A stretch of 64,000 nt of DNA, taken from the NCBI RefSeq assembly GCF_900290235.1, contig NZ_OLMK01000010.1:124001-188000 (forward strand). Direction: 5' to 3'. A program made the position numbers and the translations under genes. This DNA comes from Streptomyces sp. MA5143a (GTDB taxonomy: Bacteria; Actinomycetota; Actinomycetes; Streptomycetales; Streptomycetaceae). Below, one piece after another: positions 37,528-46,534 of the stretch; position 1 is the stretch's first letter, and each line of letters opens with the position of its first letter. The notes under the pieces are model-generated. The model made no database searches. It worked only from the letters and a program-made list of their open reading frames with translations, and was not told the DNA's origin.

Positions 37528-40500
37528 ATGCATGACGAACGCCGCCGGATCGAGGAACGCGTAGAGCGCGTCCACACCCAGCGCGTCAAGCCCGCGATCT
37601 ACGCGGCCTCCGTCCCCTTCACGGTCGAGGCCTGGCAGGCGCCGGGGGAGCCCGTCCCCTTCGAGGAGGCCGAGGCCGCCCCGTACACCCCCTTCGCGAT
37701 GGACACCCCCTGGGGTCCGCCCTGGGGCACGACGTGGTTCCGGATGCACGGCCGGGTGCCCGCCGAGTGGGCCGGCCGCCGCGTGGAGGCCGTCATCGAC
37801 CTCGGCTTCGTCGGCGACTGGCCCGGCAACCAGGCCGAGGCCCTCGTGCACCTCACCGACGGCACCCCGCTGAAGGCGGTCAACCCGCTCAACCAGTACG
37901 TCCCCGTCGGCAACCCGGTCCGCGGCGGCGAGGCGATCGACTACCTCGTCGAGGCGGCCTCCAACCCCGACATCCTCGCCGACAACTTCTCCAAGGTCAC
38001 CCCGCTCGGTGACGTCCTCACCGCCGGCGACAAGCCGCTCTACACCTTCCGGCGCGCCGACCTCGCCGTCCTCGACGAGGAGGTCTTCCATCTCGACCTG
38101 GACCTCCAGGTGCTGCGCGAGCTCATGGTCCACCTCGGTGAGCACGAACCCCGCCGCCACGAGATCCTGCACACCCTGGACCGGGCCATGGACGCCGTCG
38201 ACCTCGACGACGTCTCCGGCAGCGCCACGGCGGTCCGTGAGATCCTCGCGCCCGCCCTCGCCAAGCCCGCCCACGCCAGCGCCCACACCATCTCCGGCGT
38301 CGGCCACGCCCACATCGACTCGGCCTGGCTGTGGCCGATCCGCGAGACCAAGCGCAAGACGTCCCGCACCTTCTCCAACGTGACCGCGCTGGCCGACGAG
38401 TACGAGGACTTCATCTTCGCCTGCTCCCAGGCCCAGCAGTACGAATGGGTGCGCGACAACTACCCGCAGGTCTGGGAGCGCATCAAGAAGGCCGTCGAGA
38501 AGGGCCAGTGGGCCCCCGTCGGCGGCATGTGGGTGGAGTCCGACGGCAATCTGCCGGGCGGCGAGGCCGTGGCCCGGCAGTTCGTCCACGGCAAGCGGTT
38601 CTTCATCGAGAACTTCGGCATCGAGACCAAGGGCGTCTGGCTGCCGGACTCCTTCGGCTACAACGCCGCCTACCCGCAGCTCGCCAAGCTCGCCGGCAAC
38701 GAGTGGTTCCTCACCCAGAAGATCTCCTGGAACCAGACCAACACGTTCCCCCACCACACCTTCTGGTGGGAGGGCATCGACGGCACCCGCATCTTCACCC
38801 ACTTCCCGCCCGTCGACACCTACAACGCCCGCTTCAGCGGCGAGGAGATGGACCGCGCAGTCCGCAACTACCGGGAGAAGGGCGCCGGCACCCGCTCCCT
38901 CGCCCCCTTCGGCTGGGGCGACGGCGGTGGCGGCCCCACCCGCGAGATCATGGAGCGCGCCCGGCGCCTCGCCGACCTGGAGGGCTCCCCGAAGGTCGTC
39001 ATCGAGCACCCGGACGAGTTCTTCGCCAAGGCCCGCGCCGAGTACGAGGACGCACCCGTCTGGAACGGCGAGCTGTACCTCGAACTGCACCGCGCCACCT
39101 ACACCTCGCAGGCCCGCACCAAGCAGGGCAACCGCCGCAGCGAGCACAGGCTCCGCGAGGCCGAACTGTGGGCCACCACGGCCGCGCTCCACGCGCCCGG
39201 CTACACCTACCCGTACGAGAAGCTCGACCGTCTGTGGAAGACGGTCCTCCTCCACCAGTTCCACGACATCCTGCCCGGCTCCTCGATCGCCTGGGTGCAC
39301 CGCGAGGCCGAGGCCGAGTACGCGCGGGTCGCCAGGGAACTGGAGGAGCTGACGGCGCAGGCGGTCACGGCCCTCGGCGCCGGGGACGCACGGGTCTTCA
39401 ACACCAGCCCGCGGGACCGGGCCGAGGTCGTCCGCACCCCCGAGGGCGCACCCGTGTACGTGGAGGTCCCCGCGAACGGCAGCGCGCCCCTCGCCGCCGC
39501 CGAGCCGCCGCACCCCGTCACCGTCGACGGCCTCACCCTCGACAACGGCCTGGTCCGGGTGGTGGTCGCCGAGGACGGCACCCTGGCCTCCGTGCGCGAC
39601 CTGGTCGCCGACCGCGAGGTCCTCGGCGAGAAGGGCAACCTGCTCCGCCTGCACACCGACCTCCCCAACTACTGGGACGCCTGGGACGTCGACAAGCACT
39701 ACCGGAACCGCTACACCGACCTGTTGGACGCCGAGTCCGTCACGGTCGTCGAGGCCGACCCCCTCGTCGGCGCCGTCCGCGTCGAGCGGTCGTTCGGCAA
39801 GGGCTCCCGCATCACCCAGACGATCACCGTCCGCGCCGGCAGCCGCCGGATCGACTTCGAGACGGACATCGACTGGCACGAGGCCGAGAAGTTCCTCAAG
39901 GCCGGCTTCCCGATCGACGTCCGCGCCGCGCACTCCTCCGCCGAGATCCAGTTCGGCCACGTCCAGCGCCCCACCCACACCAACACCAGTTGGGAGGCGG
40001 CCCGTTTCGAGGTCTCCGGCCACCGCTGGGTGCACGTCGGCGAACCCGGCTACGGCGTCGCGGTCATCAACGACTCGACGTACGGCCACGACGTCTCGCG
40101 CACGGTCCGCGAGGACGGCGGTACGACGACCACGGTCCGCCTCAGCCTGGTCCGCGCCCCACGCATCCCGGACCCCGAGGCCGACCAGGGCAAGCACCGC
40201 CTCACCTATGCGCTGCTGCCGGGCGCGACCATCGAGGACGCGGTCGCCGAGGGCTACGCCCTCAACCTGCCGCTGCGCGTCGCCGACGCGGCCGGCGCGC
40301 CCGCGCCGGTGGTCTCGGTGGAGGGCGAGGGTGTGACGGTCGAGGCGGTCAAGCTCGCCGACGACGCCTCCGGCGACGTGGTGGTCCGCCTCTACGAGTC
40401 CGGCGGCGGCCGCGCCCGCGGCGTCCTGCGCACGGGCTTCCCGCTCGCCGGGGCGCACCTCACCGACCTGCTGGAACGCCCCCTGTCGGAGGCGGCCACG

Positions 40501-40575
40501 GACGGCGACGGCGTCCCCGTGACACTGCGCCCGTTCGAGGTGCAGACCCTGCGCCTCGCGGTGGGCCGGCGCTGA
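37528..40575 (+). CDS. Alpha-mannosidase, GH38
   Basis: The product has 1015 residues without signal peptide, the size of bacterial and lysosomal-like GH38 enzymes. The zinc site is G-H-A-H-I-D-S-A-W-L-W-P (His262, Asp264), the nucleophile Asp374 lies in V-W-L-P-D-S-F-G-Y-N, and the second zinc histidine is in H-Q-F-H-D-I-L-P-G-S-S-I. The C-terminal third is the all-beta GH38C region. It removes alpha-linked mannose from imported oligosaccharides. GGAG precedes the ATG by seven bases, and its own LacI-type operator and G-rich leader suggest separate control from GH4. A nested hairpin follows. Confidence 0.94.
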   Translation: MHDERRRIEERVERVHTQRVKPAIYAASVPFTVEAWQAPGEPVPFEEAEAAPYTPFAMDTPWGPPWGTTWFRMHGRVPAEWAGRRVEAVIDLGFVGDWPGNQAEALVHLTDGTPLKAVNPLNQYVPVGNPVRGGEAIDYLVEAASNPDILADNFSKVTPLGDVLTAGDKPLYTFRRADLAVLDEEVFHLDLDLQVLRELMVHLGEHEPRRHEILHTLDRAMDAVDLDDVSGSATAVREILAPALAKPAHASAHTISGVGHAHIDSAWLWPIRETKRKTSRTFSNVTALADEYEDFIFACSQAQQYEWVRDNYPQVWERIKKAVEKGQWAPVGGMWVESDGNLPGGEAVARQFVHGKRFFIENFGIETKGVWLPDSFGYNAAYPQLAKLAGNEWFLTQKISWNQTNTFPHHTFWWEGIDGTRIFTHFPPVDTYNARFSGEEMDRAVRNYREKGAGTRSLAPFGWGDGGGGPTREIMERARRLADLEGSPKVVIEHPDEFFAKARAEYEDAPVWNGELYLELHRATYTSQARTKQGNRRSEHRLREAELWATTAALHAPGYTYPYEKLDRLWKTVLLHQFHDILPGSSIAWVHREAEAEYARVARELEELTAQAVTALGAGDARVFNTSPRDRAEVVRTPEGAPVYVEVPANGSAPLAAAEPPHPVTVDGLTLDNGLVRVVVAEDGTLASVRDLVADREVLGEKGNLLRLHTDLPNYWDAWDVDKHYRNRYTDLLDAESVTVVEADPLVGAVRVERSFGKGSRITQTITVRAGSRRIDFETDIDWHEAEKFLKAGFPIDVRAAHSSAEIQFGHVQRPTHTNTSWEAARFEVSGHRWVHVGEPGYGVAVINDSTYGHDVSRTVREDGGTTTTVRLSLVRAPRIPDPEADQGKHRLTYALLPGATIEDAVAEGYALNLPLRVADAAGAPAPVVSVEGEGVTVEAVKLADDASGDVVVRLYESGGGRARGVLRTGFPLAGAHLTDLLERPLSEAATDGDGVPVTLRPFEVQTLRLAVGRR

Positions 40576-40582
40576 CGGGACG

Positions 40583-40627
40583 GCCCGCCACGCCCTGAGC
40601 CGGCGGCACTCTCAGGTCGTGGCGGGC
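40583..40627. terminator. Nested bidirectional hairpin terminator
   Basis: Outer arms GCCCGCCACG (40583-40592) and CGTGGCGGGC (40618-40627) enclose inner arms CCTGAG (40594-40599) and CTCAGG (40611-40616), all perfect. The stop of the facing small gene lies inside. Confidence 0.75.
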
Positions 40628-40809
40628 GGGACAGCCCCGCCCGCCACGACCCGGGCCCGATGGCCCACCGCGAAGCGCACCGGATGCCCCAGCCGCCGCA
40701 ACAGCGCCGCCGGCATGGCCTGTTGACGGGGCGGGTCGACCCTGATCCCACTGTCGCCCCGCAGCACGTGCACCGTGCCCGGCACGAGGAAGCGCAACCG
40801 GTCCGGCAT
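40612..40809 (-). CDS. Small hypothetical protein, 65 residues
   Basis: ATG 40809 has a clean AAGGAG site 11 bases upstream (40821-40826). The product begins MPDRLRFLVPGTVHVLRGDS and is basic, without signal peptide, membrane segment or recognised motif. It is a single gene facing the alpha-mannosidase gene and diverging from the protease gene. Support comes from the start signals, codon bias and the terminator at its end. Function unknown. Confidence 0.5.
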   Translation of the reverse strand: MPDRLRFLVPGTVHVLRGDSGIRVDPPRQQAMPAALLRRLGHPVRFAVGHRARVVAGGAVPPATT

Positions 40810-40918
40810 CCGTCGCCCGTCTCCTTCGCTCGCCCCGCGCGTTGATCCCGCATGGATCGGCTGCTGATCGCCGCCGCCCGGCGTCGGCGGCCCAACGCAC
40901 TTCAGGGAAGGCGGACGG

Positions 40919-42157
40919 ATGCGAAACAGGACGGCTCTGCTGGCCGCTGCCGCGGCCCTCTCGGCCACCGCGCTCGTCGGCACCACCGCGACCGGCGCCA
41001 CCGCCCAGGGGCCCGGGAGGAACGTCGTGCCGATCTCGGAGGTGGTTCCCGAGGCCGACCTCGCGAGAATGACCGAGCAGCGGCCCCTCGTGGAGGCGGC
41101 CGACACCATCAGATGGGCGCAGGAGCGCGGCGGGTACGCCGGTTTCACCGGCATCGGTCTGGAGGAGGGCCGGGTCGCCCTGTGGTGGAAGGGCGCGGTG
41201 CCCGCCAAGGTCCGGAAGGCGATCGAGGAGGCACGTCAGAAGGCGCCCGTACGGATCGTCGAGGCGAAGTACTCCCTGCGCGAGCTGAAGGCCGCCTCCG
41301 TGCGCCTGCGGGCGGAACTGGCCGAGAACCCGCCGCTGGGCCACACCGTGAACATCCCCACCGACGGCGCCGGGCTCGTCCTGGCCACGGACGGAGCCGG
41401 CTCGGGCTCCGGATCCGGCTCCGGATCCCGACCCGGTTCGAAGTCCGGTTCTCACCCCGGTTCCGGAGGGAAGCGGGCCGCCGCGGTGCGGGCGACCGCC
41501 GCCGAGGTGGCGGGGGTCACCGTCCGTACGGTCGTCGAGCCGCGCTCCCGGGAGGTCTCCCGCACCAACGACTGGTCCCCGTGGCGGGGCGGTGCGCGCA
41601 TCCAGCGGCCCGGCGCCGGCTGCACCTCCGGCTTCGGCGTCACCGACAGCACGGGGGCGGAGTACCTGCTCACCGCGGGGCACTGCGGCAACTTCGGGGA
41701 CCGTTTCAGCAGCGGCGCGGGCACCTACATCGGCACCCCGTCCAAGATCAACAAGGCGCACGACATCATGCTCGTCCAGGCCGACGACGTCACCAACTTC
41801 CTGTACACCGGCACCCCGGACGACAACGTGGGCGTCCGTGTGGACGGGTGGGACTGGGTCTACCCCGGCGAGTTCGTGTGCCAGTCCGGCTCCACCAGTG
41901 CCGGGGTCGTGGGCGGCGCGATCTGCAACATCAAGGTGCTGTTCCACTACAACGACTCCGAGGACCTGGTCGAGGCCGAGCAGATGAACGGCAAGGCCGC
42001 GGCCCGCCCCGGTGACAGCGGCGGCCCGATCTACTCGGGCTCCGCGAGCGGCGGGGCCATCGCCAAGGGCACGACGACCCGTGTCGCGGGCGCCCGCCTC
42101 GGCTTCCAGGACTTCGGCACCGCCCGGCGCGACTTCGGCATCCGGATCGCCTCCTGA
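40919..42157 (+). CDS. Secreted S1-family (streptogrisin-like) serine protease precursor
   Basis: The product has 412 residues. A signal peptide (about 1-30, ending near A-T-A-Q-G) leads to a pro-region of alpha-lytic-protease type (FTGIGLEEGRVALWWKGAVP), then a Gly/Ser-rich spacer, then the chymotrypsin-fold domain. The triad is visible as T-A-G-H-C, the Asp in A-H-D-I-M-L, and G-D-S-G-G-P. The Gly/Ser spacer between pro-region and catalytic domain is longer than usual and encoded by GGATCC-rich repeats. It is monocistronic with a GGGAAGG site and a strong terminator. It probably feeds on extracellular protein. Confidence 0.92.
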   Translation: MRNRTALLAAAAALSATALVGTTATGATAQGPGRNVVPISEVVPEADLARMTEQRPLVEAADTIRWAQERGGYAGFTGIGLEEGRVALWWKGAVPAKVRKAIEEARQKAPVRIVEAKYSLRELKAASVRLRAELAENPPLGHTVNIPTDGAGLVLATDGAGSGSGSGSGSRPGSKSGSHPGSGGKRAAAVRATAAEVAGVTVRTVVEPRSREVSRTNDWSPWRGGARIQRPGAGCTSGFGVTDSTGAEYLLTAGHCGNFGDRFSSGAGTYIGTPSKINKAHDIMLVQADDVTNFLYTGTPDDNVGVRVDGWDWVYPGEFVCQSGSTSAGVVGGAICNIKVLFHYNDSEDLVEAEQMNGKAAARPGDSGGPIYSGSASGGAIAKGTTTRVAGARLGFQDFGTARRDFGIRIAS

Positions 42158-42199
42158 CCCGTAGCCGCCACGCACCCGATGCACGCGGTACGCAAGACC

Positions 42200-42233
42200 G
42201 GAGGGCGGCTGTCGGCGAGGACAGCCGCCCTCC
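42200..42233. terminator. Strong hairpin terminator
   Basis: GGAGGGCGGCTGTC (42200-42213) pairs perfectly with GACAGCCGCCCTCC (42220-42233) around a six-base loop, between the protease and the facing ATP-grasp gene. Confidence 0.85.
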
Positions 42234-42265
42234 TTCGTCTTCGTCGTCGGAGCGGGGTGCGGGTC

Positions 42266-43636
42266 CTACACCGCCAGGGGCCGGTCGGCGGCCGAGCAGG
42301 CGGACGGCGACGAGGCGCGCGGGGGAGCGTCCGGCGGCGCCACGGCGAGCGACCGGCCCTCCACGGGCTCCACCGCGCCCACGGGCACATCGACCACCAT
42401 CGGCAGCCCCACGGCTCCCGGCACCTCGACGGTCGCGGTCCGGGGGATGTCCGCGACGGCCGGCACATCGGCCGGCCCATCGGCCGGCACCGGCGCACCC
42501 GCGCCGTGCCCCAGGACCGCACCCGCACTCACCCCGTGACCCACGCCCGCGCCCGTGCCCACGCCCGCGCCCGCGTCGGCGGTCGCCATGTCGTCGGCCT
42601 GCTGGGGCAGTGTCACCGGGCGCACCGGCCGCGGCCCCGACACCACGGTGTAGTCCTGTCCGAGCCGGGTCGGCAGCACGTCACCGGTCTCCTCGCCGAG
42701 CGCCAGCCGCACCGCGGCCCACGGCGCGTTGATCCCGCACAGCGCCAGCTGGTGCAGGCCGCCCGCGGGACGCGTGTTCACGTCCATCAGCACCGGCCGG
42801 TCCCCCAGCATCCGGAACTGGATGTTGGTCAGGTGGTGCAGTTCGAACGACTCGGCGAGCCGCCGGGCCGGCTCGATCCAGGCGGGGTTGAGCGAGAAGC
42901 CCCGCCGCCGCCCGTTCTTCGTACGGCCCACCGCCATCCGCACCCGCCCGTCGGTGCCGGTGAGGCAGTCGACGGACACCTCCGGCTGTTCGAGACGCGG
43001 CATCACCAGCCAGTCGACGGGCTCCCCGGCCTCCCGGAGGGCGGCGACCACGGTGTCGAGCGGTACGTACGGGCCGGGGAAGCCGCTGAGGTGATCCAGT
43101 GAGAAGGGGGCGCGGGTCACCACACGGAAGCCGACACCGCCCGCCCCGGACGCCGGCTTGAAGCACGCCCGATGCCCGTCGGCCTCCAACTCCTCGACAG
43201 CGGCGATCAGTTCATCGGCGTCGGTCACCCGGAACCACGGCGGCACGGGAATGCCGTACGCCTGGACCGCCTCGTACGCGGTGACCTTGTCCTCGAAGAC
43301 CTCGATCGACGCGGCGGGCGGCGCCAGCAGCGCCGTACCGACGGCCGTGAACTCCTCGCGGTGCGCGGCGATGGTCGCCTGGTGCAGACGCGGCACGAAC
43401 ACGTCGATACCGCGCTTGGCGCACTGGTCGAGCGCGTACTCGACGTACGCGGCGGGGGACAGGCCCTCGGGCTCCAGATCGGCGGTGTCGGCGGCGGCCA
43501 GTACGGGGGAGTCGGCGTCACCGTGGGTGGCATGGATCTCCACCGGACGAGCGTGCGGATTATGCCGCAGCTGATCCATGAAGAAGACGTTCTCCGCGTA
43601 CGTGCGGTTGAGCCAGACGCGTACGCGAGAGACCAT
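42266..43636 (-). CDS. ATP-grasp family protein with low-complexity C-terminal tail
   Basis: The product has 456 residues from ATG 43636 (AAAGG upstream). The N-terminal 110 residues are a pre-ATP-grasp domain. The ATP-grasp fold follows with A-C-F-K-P-A-S-G-A-G-G-V-G-F-R and the Mg-binding M-D-V-N-T-R-P-A-G-G, so it should form an amide-like bond via an acyl phosphate. Residues beyond about 345 are Ala/Gly/Val/Pro-rich repeats (GAGVGTGAGVGHGVSAGA) and look disordered. Relatives ligate amino acids to small acids or peptides. It is alone in its transcript and diverges from the metallophosphoesterase gene. No substrate can be named. Confidence 0.8.
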   Translation of the reverse strand: MVSRVRVWLNRTYAENVFFMDQLRHNPHARPVEIHATHGDADSPVLAAADTADLEPEGLSPAAYVEYALDQCAKRGIDVFVPRLHQATIAAHREEFTAVGTALLAPPAASIEVFEDKVTAYEAVQAYGIPVPPWFRVTDADELIAAVEELEADGHRACFKPASGAGGVGFRVVTRAPFSLDHLSGFPGPYVPLDTVVAALREAGEPVDWLVMPRLEQPEVSVDCLTGTDGRVRMAVGRTKNGRRRGFSLNPAWIEPARRLAESFELHHLTNIQFRMLGDRPVLMDVNTRPAGGLHQLALCGINAPWAAVRLALGEETGDVLPTRLGQDYTVVSGPRPVRPVTLPQQADDMATADAGAGVGTGAGVGHGVSAGAVLGHGAGAPVPADGPADVPAVADIPRTATVEVPGAVGLPMVVDVPVGAVEPVEGRSLAVAPPDAPPRASSPSACSAADRPLAV

Positions 43637-43660
43637 GCAGGCCGCCTTTCTACGGTTCGC

Positions 43661-43685
43661 GGGCACGGCGGAGCAGGCCGTGCCC
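43661..43685 (-). other. Hairpin in the leader of the ATP-grasp gene
   Basis: GGGCACGGC (43661-43669) pairs with GCCGTGCCC (43677-43685) around seven bases, just upstream of the ATP-grasp ribosome site. It could act as a leader hairpin. The rest of 43637-43912 is the divergent promoter region, with AT-richer patches near 43755-43760 and 43793-43798. Confidence 0.4.
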
Positions 43686-43912
43686 GGCCAGGGGGGATGG
43701 AGGTACGCCGAACCGCCGACGCGAACGACGGGCGTGGCGGTGGTGTTGGGGCAGATCATAAGGCCACCGGGACCCATGTTTCTGTCACGCGTGTGTTAAC
43801 CCTCGTGCGACGGGCGTGCCGCGGCGCGGACAAGCGCTCAGCCAGTCACTCTTGTCCGTCGGTGCGCACTTGTGTTCTTGTGTTGCCATTCGGTGTCGCG
43901 GAGGGAGTGAGG

Positions 43913-44824
43913 GTGGAGTCGACGGTGGGCCGGCACGGGAATCTGCTGGCCATCAGCGATCTGCACATCGGCTATCCCGAGAACCGCGCCCTGGTCGAAC
44001 AGATGCGCCCCGAGACGGACGACGACTGGCTCCTCGTGGCCGGTGACGTCTCCGAGAAGGTGGCCGACATCCGCTGGGCCCTCGAGACCCTCGCCGGACG
44101 CTTCGCGAAGGTGGTGTGGGCGCCGGGCAACCACGAGCTGTGGACCCACCCGAGCGATACCGTCCCCCACCGCGGTGTCGCACGGTACGAGCATCTCGTC
44201 GCGCTCTGCCGGGAGTTGGGCGTCGTCACCCCCGAGGACCCGTACCCCGTGTGGGAGGGCCCGGGCGGCCCCGTCGTCGTCGCGCCGCTGTTCCTGCTGT
44301 ACGACTACTCGTTCCTGCCCCAGGGCTGCGCGACGAAGGCCGAGGGCCTGGAGTACGCGCACGGCACCGGCGTGGTCTGCACCGACGAGCACGTCCTGCA
44401 CCCCGACCCGTACCCGAGCCGCGACGCCTGGTGCCGCGCCCGGGTCGCCGAGACCGAGCGCCGGCTCGCCGAGATCCCCGCCGACCTGCCCACGGTGCTG
44501 GTCAACCACTACCCCCTCGACCGGCACCCGACGAACGTCCTGCGCTACCCCGAGTTCGCCATGTGGTGCGGCACCGACCTGACGGCCGACTGGCACCGGC
44601 GCTTCCGCGTCGAGGTCATGGTCTACGGCCATCTGCACATCCCGCGGACCACCTGGCTGGACGGGGTCCGCTTCGAAGAGGTGTCCGTGGGTTACCCCCG
44701 CGAGTGGCGCCCGCGCCCGGAACCCCCGGGAAGGCTGCGCCGGATTCTGCCGATGGAGGTCGGAGCCGTTGATCGAGGAGCTGCTCCCGGAGTCGGTCGT
44801 GGCCGTGGAGGCGTACGACGATGA
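43913..44824 (+). CDS. Metallophosphoesterase
   Basis: The product has 303 residues from GTG 43913 (GGAGGG seven bases upstream; the GTG at 43907 is too close to it). Calcineurin-like motifs are complete: S-D-L-H-I-G (Asp17, His19), A-G-D-V-S (Asp45), P-G-N-H-E (Asn73, His74), V-N-H-Y-P and Y-G-H-L-H-I. There is no signal peptide. The last 18 codons overlap the phosphopantetheinyl transferase gene in another frame (44769-44824), an unusually long overlap that points to coupled translation. Relatives of this gene often sit beside phosphopantetheinyl transferases in Streptomyces. Substrate unknown. Confidence 0.87.
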   Translation: MESTVGRHGNLLAISDLHIGYPENRALVEQMRPETDDDWLLVAGDVSEKVADIRWALETLAGRFAKVVWAPGNHELWTHPSDTVPHRGVARYEHLVALCRELGVVTPEDPYPVWEGPGGPVVVAPLFLLYDYSFLPQGCATKAEGLEYAHGTGVVCTDEHVLHPDPYPSRDAWCRARVAETERRLAEIPADLPTVLVNHYPLDRHPTNVLRYPEFAMWCGTDLTADWHRRFRVEVMVYGHLHIPRTTWLDGVRFEEVSVGYPREWRPRPEPPGRLRRILPMEVGAVDRGAAPGVGRGRGGVRR

Positions 44825-45476
44825 CACGACCGGGGGAGCCGACGGGATCGAGCTGTACCCGGAGGAGGCGGCGATCGTGGCCCGCGCGGTGCCGAAGCGG
44901 CGCCGCGAGTTCGCCGTCGTCCGGGCCTGCGCCCGGCGGGCCATGGAGAAGCTCGGTGTCCCGCCGGGGCCGATCCTGCCCGGTGAGCGCGGCGCCCCCG
45001 GCTGGCCGGAGGGCCTGACCGGCAGCATGACCCACTGCGACGGGTACGCCGCCGCCGCACTGGTCCGCGCCACCGACCTCGCCTCCCTCGGCATCGACGC
45101 CGAACCCCACAGCTTCCTCCCCGAGGGCGTCCTGGAGGCCATCGCGCTCCCCCCGGAGGAGGCCCGACTGCGCCGACTCACCGCCGACCACCCCTCGGTC
45201 CACTGGGACCGGCTGCTGTTCAGCGCCAAGGAGTCCGTCTACAAGGCGTGGTTCCCGCTCACCGGCCGCTGGCTGGACTTCTCCGAGGCCGACATCGAGA
45301 TGTCCGTCGACCCCGGCGGCCACGCGGGCGCTCTGCGCGCCGAACTCCTCGTTCCCGGACCGGTGGTGGACGGCCGGCGTCTGACGGCCTTCGAGGGGCG
45401 CTGGAGCGTCCGCCGTGGGCTGGTGGTGACGTCGGTGTCGGTTCCCTTCCCCCTGGAGAACGAGGCTCGCCGGTGA
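44769..45476 (+). CDS. 4'-phosphopantetheinyl transferase (Sfp/EntD type)
   Basis: The product has 235 residues from TTG 44769, supported by GGAGG nine bases upstream. The Mg-binding G-I-D-A-E (108-112) and the signature F-S-A-K-E-S-V-Y-K-A-W (151-161) are intact. It transfers the phosphopantetheine arm of CoA to acyl or peptidyl carrier proteins, activating polyketide and nonribosomal peptide synthases. None of these is in the window, so it probably serves clusters elsewhere. Its stop overlaps the start of the isoprenyl synthase gene (GTGA). Confidence 0.92.
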   Translation: MIEELLPESVVAVEAYDDDTTGGADGIELYPEEAAIVARAVPKRRREFAVVRACARRAMEKLGVPPGPILPGERGAPGWPEGLTGSMTHCDGYAAAALVRATDLASLGIDAEPHSFLPEGVLEAIALPPEEARLRRLTADHPSVHWDRLLFSAKESVYKAWFPLTGRWLDFSEADIEMSVDPGGHAGALRAELLVPGPVVDGRRLTAFEGRWSVRRGLVVTSVSVPFPLENEARR

Positions 45477-46444
45477 GTTCCCTCGCGTACGCAGACCTGC
45501 ACGGACGGATGTCCGCGGAGATAGACGCGGAGATCGAACACGCCCTGGAGGAGCTGGGCCCGGCCTCCACGGCGGTACGAAGATCCATCTCCCGGCTGCT
45601 CGGCCACCAGCGCATGAAGTACCCCGTGTCGGTGCTCCCGTTGCTGGTGTACGGGGCGGAGACGGGCGCCCCCGAACCGGCCGTCCCCCTGTCGGCCGTG
45701 CACGTGCTGTGGTGGACCTCCGCGTGCTACCTCGACGACCTGGCCGACGGCCTCGGTGCGAACCCCCCTCGGGGACTCGGGGCGGACGAGGCGCTGCTCG
45801 CGGCCGTTCTCAGCGGCCAGTCCCTGCCCATCAGGGTCGTCCAGGCCCAGTCCGTCTCCGACGCCCTGCGCAACGCACTCACCTGCGAGATCGTCAACTG
45901 TGCCATCGGCGCCATGGAAGGGCAGTTGCGGGACCTCCGCGGCGACCTGGGGACGGCCTCGCCGGAATCCGTCGTCGAGACGTACCGGGGGAAGTCCGGT
46001 GCCCCCTACGGAATGATCACGGCGATGGCCGCGATCCTCGCGGGCGTCGACCACGACCGCATCGAACTGTGGCGGGAATTCGGCGAAGTCTTCGGCGTGC
46101 TCTGGCAGCTCTTCAACGACCAGGAGGATCTCCTCTCTGGCCGCGACGAGGACCTGCGCAACGGCACCGTCACGTACCTGCTCGCCTGCGCCCTCGACGA
46201 GGCGTCCCCCGGCACCCGGGACCGCCTCGTCGAACTGGGCGCCGCCGCAAGGGAGTCCGAGCCCGCGCGGGAGGAACTCCGGACGCTTCTGCTCGCCCCG
46301 GCCGTCCTCCACCGCTACGAGAAGGACCTCGGCACCTACCGCGACGAGGCGTACCGCGTCCTCGACCGGCTCGGCGGCCACGCGCACCACGTCTCGGCCC
46401 TGCGGCAGCTGGTGGACCAGTGCGCGGGGATGTATCTGACGTAG
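45473..46444 (+). CDS. Trans-isoprenyl diphosphate synthase family protein
   Basis: The product has 323 residues from GTG 45473. The first aspartate-rich motif is exact (D88-D-L-A-D92). The second is N-D-Q-E-D (215-219), a usable variant of DDxxD. G-K-S-G-A-P-Y-G corresponds to the lysine-containing loop that precedes it. It probably condenses allylic diphosphate with IPP to make a C10-C20 or longer prenyl chain. The altered second motif could also mean a non-canonical product. The N-terminus before residue 75 has lost most of the usual G-K-R region (GHQRMKYPVSVLP instead). It faces the FAD oxidoreductase run across a shared terminator. Confidence 0.85.
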   Translation: MSSLAYADLHGRMSAEIDAEIEHALEELGPASTAVRRSISRLLGHQRMKYPVSVLPLLVYGAETGAPEPAVPLSAVHVLWWTSACYLDDLADGLGANPPRGLGADEALLAAVLSGQSLPIRVVQAQSVSDALRNALTCEIVNCAIGAMEGQLRDLRGDLGTASPESVVETYRGKSGAPYGMITAMAAILAGVDHDRIELWREFGEVFGVLWQLFNDQEDLLSGRDEDLRNGTVTYLLACALDEASPGTRDRLVELGAAARESEPAREELRTLLLAPAVLHRYEKDLGTYRDEAYRVLDRLGGHAHHVSALRQLVDQCAGMYLT

Positions 46445-46488
46445 CCCCCGGCGATCGCGCTGTGCGCGCCCCGGCCCGGTGCCATGAG

Positions 46489-46517
46489 CCGGTCCGCCAG
46501 TGGTGCCGGCGGACCGG
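46489..46517. terminator. Bidirectional hairpin terminator
   Basis: CCGGTCCGCC (46489-46498) and GGCGGACCGG (46508-46517) pair perfectly, between the convergent isoprenyl synthase and small-protein genes. Confidence 0.7.
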
Positions 46518-46534
46518 TCGGGCGGGGCGCAGGG

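Noticed and set aside
37291..40458. A 1055-codon open frame opposite the alpha-mannosidase gene
   Set aside because: It is the GC-frame shadow of the GH38 gene. Its composition (Val/Gly/Glu/Asp-rich) and lack of motifs mark it as non-coding.
43755..43783. Promoter for the ATP-grasp gene (TATGAT on the minus strand)
   Set aside because: No acceptable -35 element at 16-19 bases was found, so it was not listed as a promoter.
44769..45476. A polyketide or nonribosomal peptide cluster around the phosphopantetheinyl transferase
   Set aside because: No synthase, carrier protein, thioesterase or condensation domain is in the window; the transferase alone does not define a cluster.
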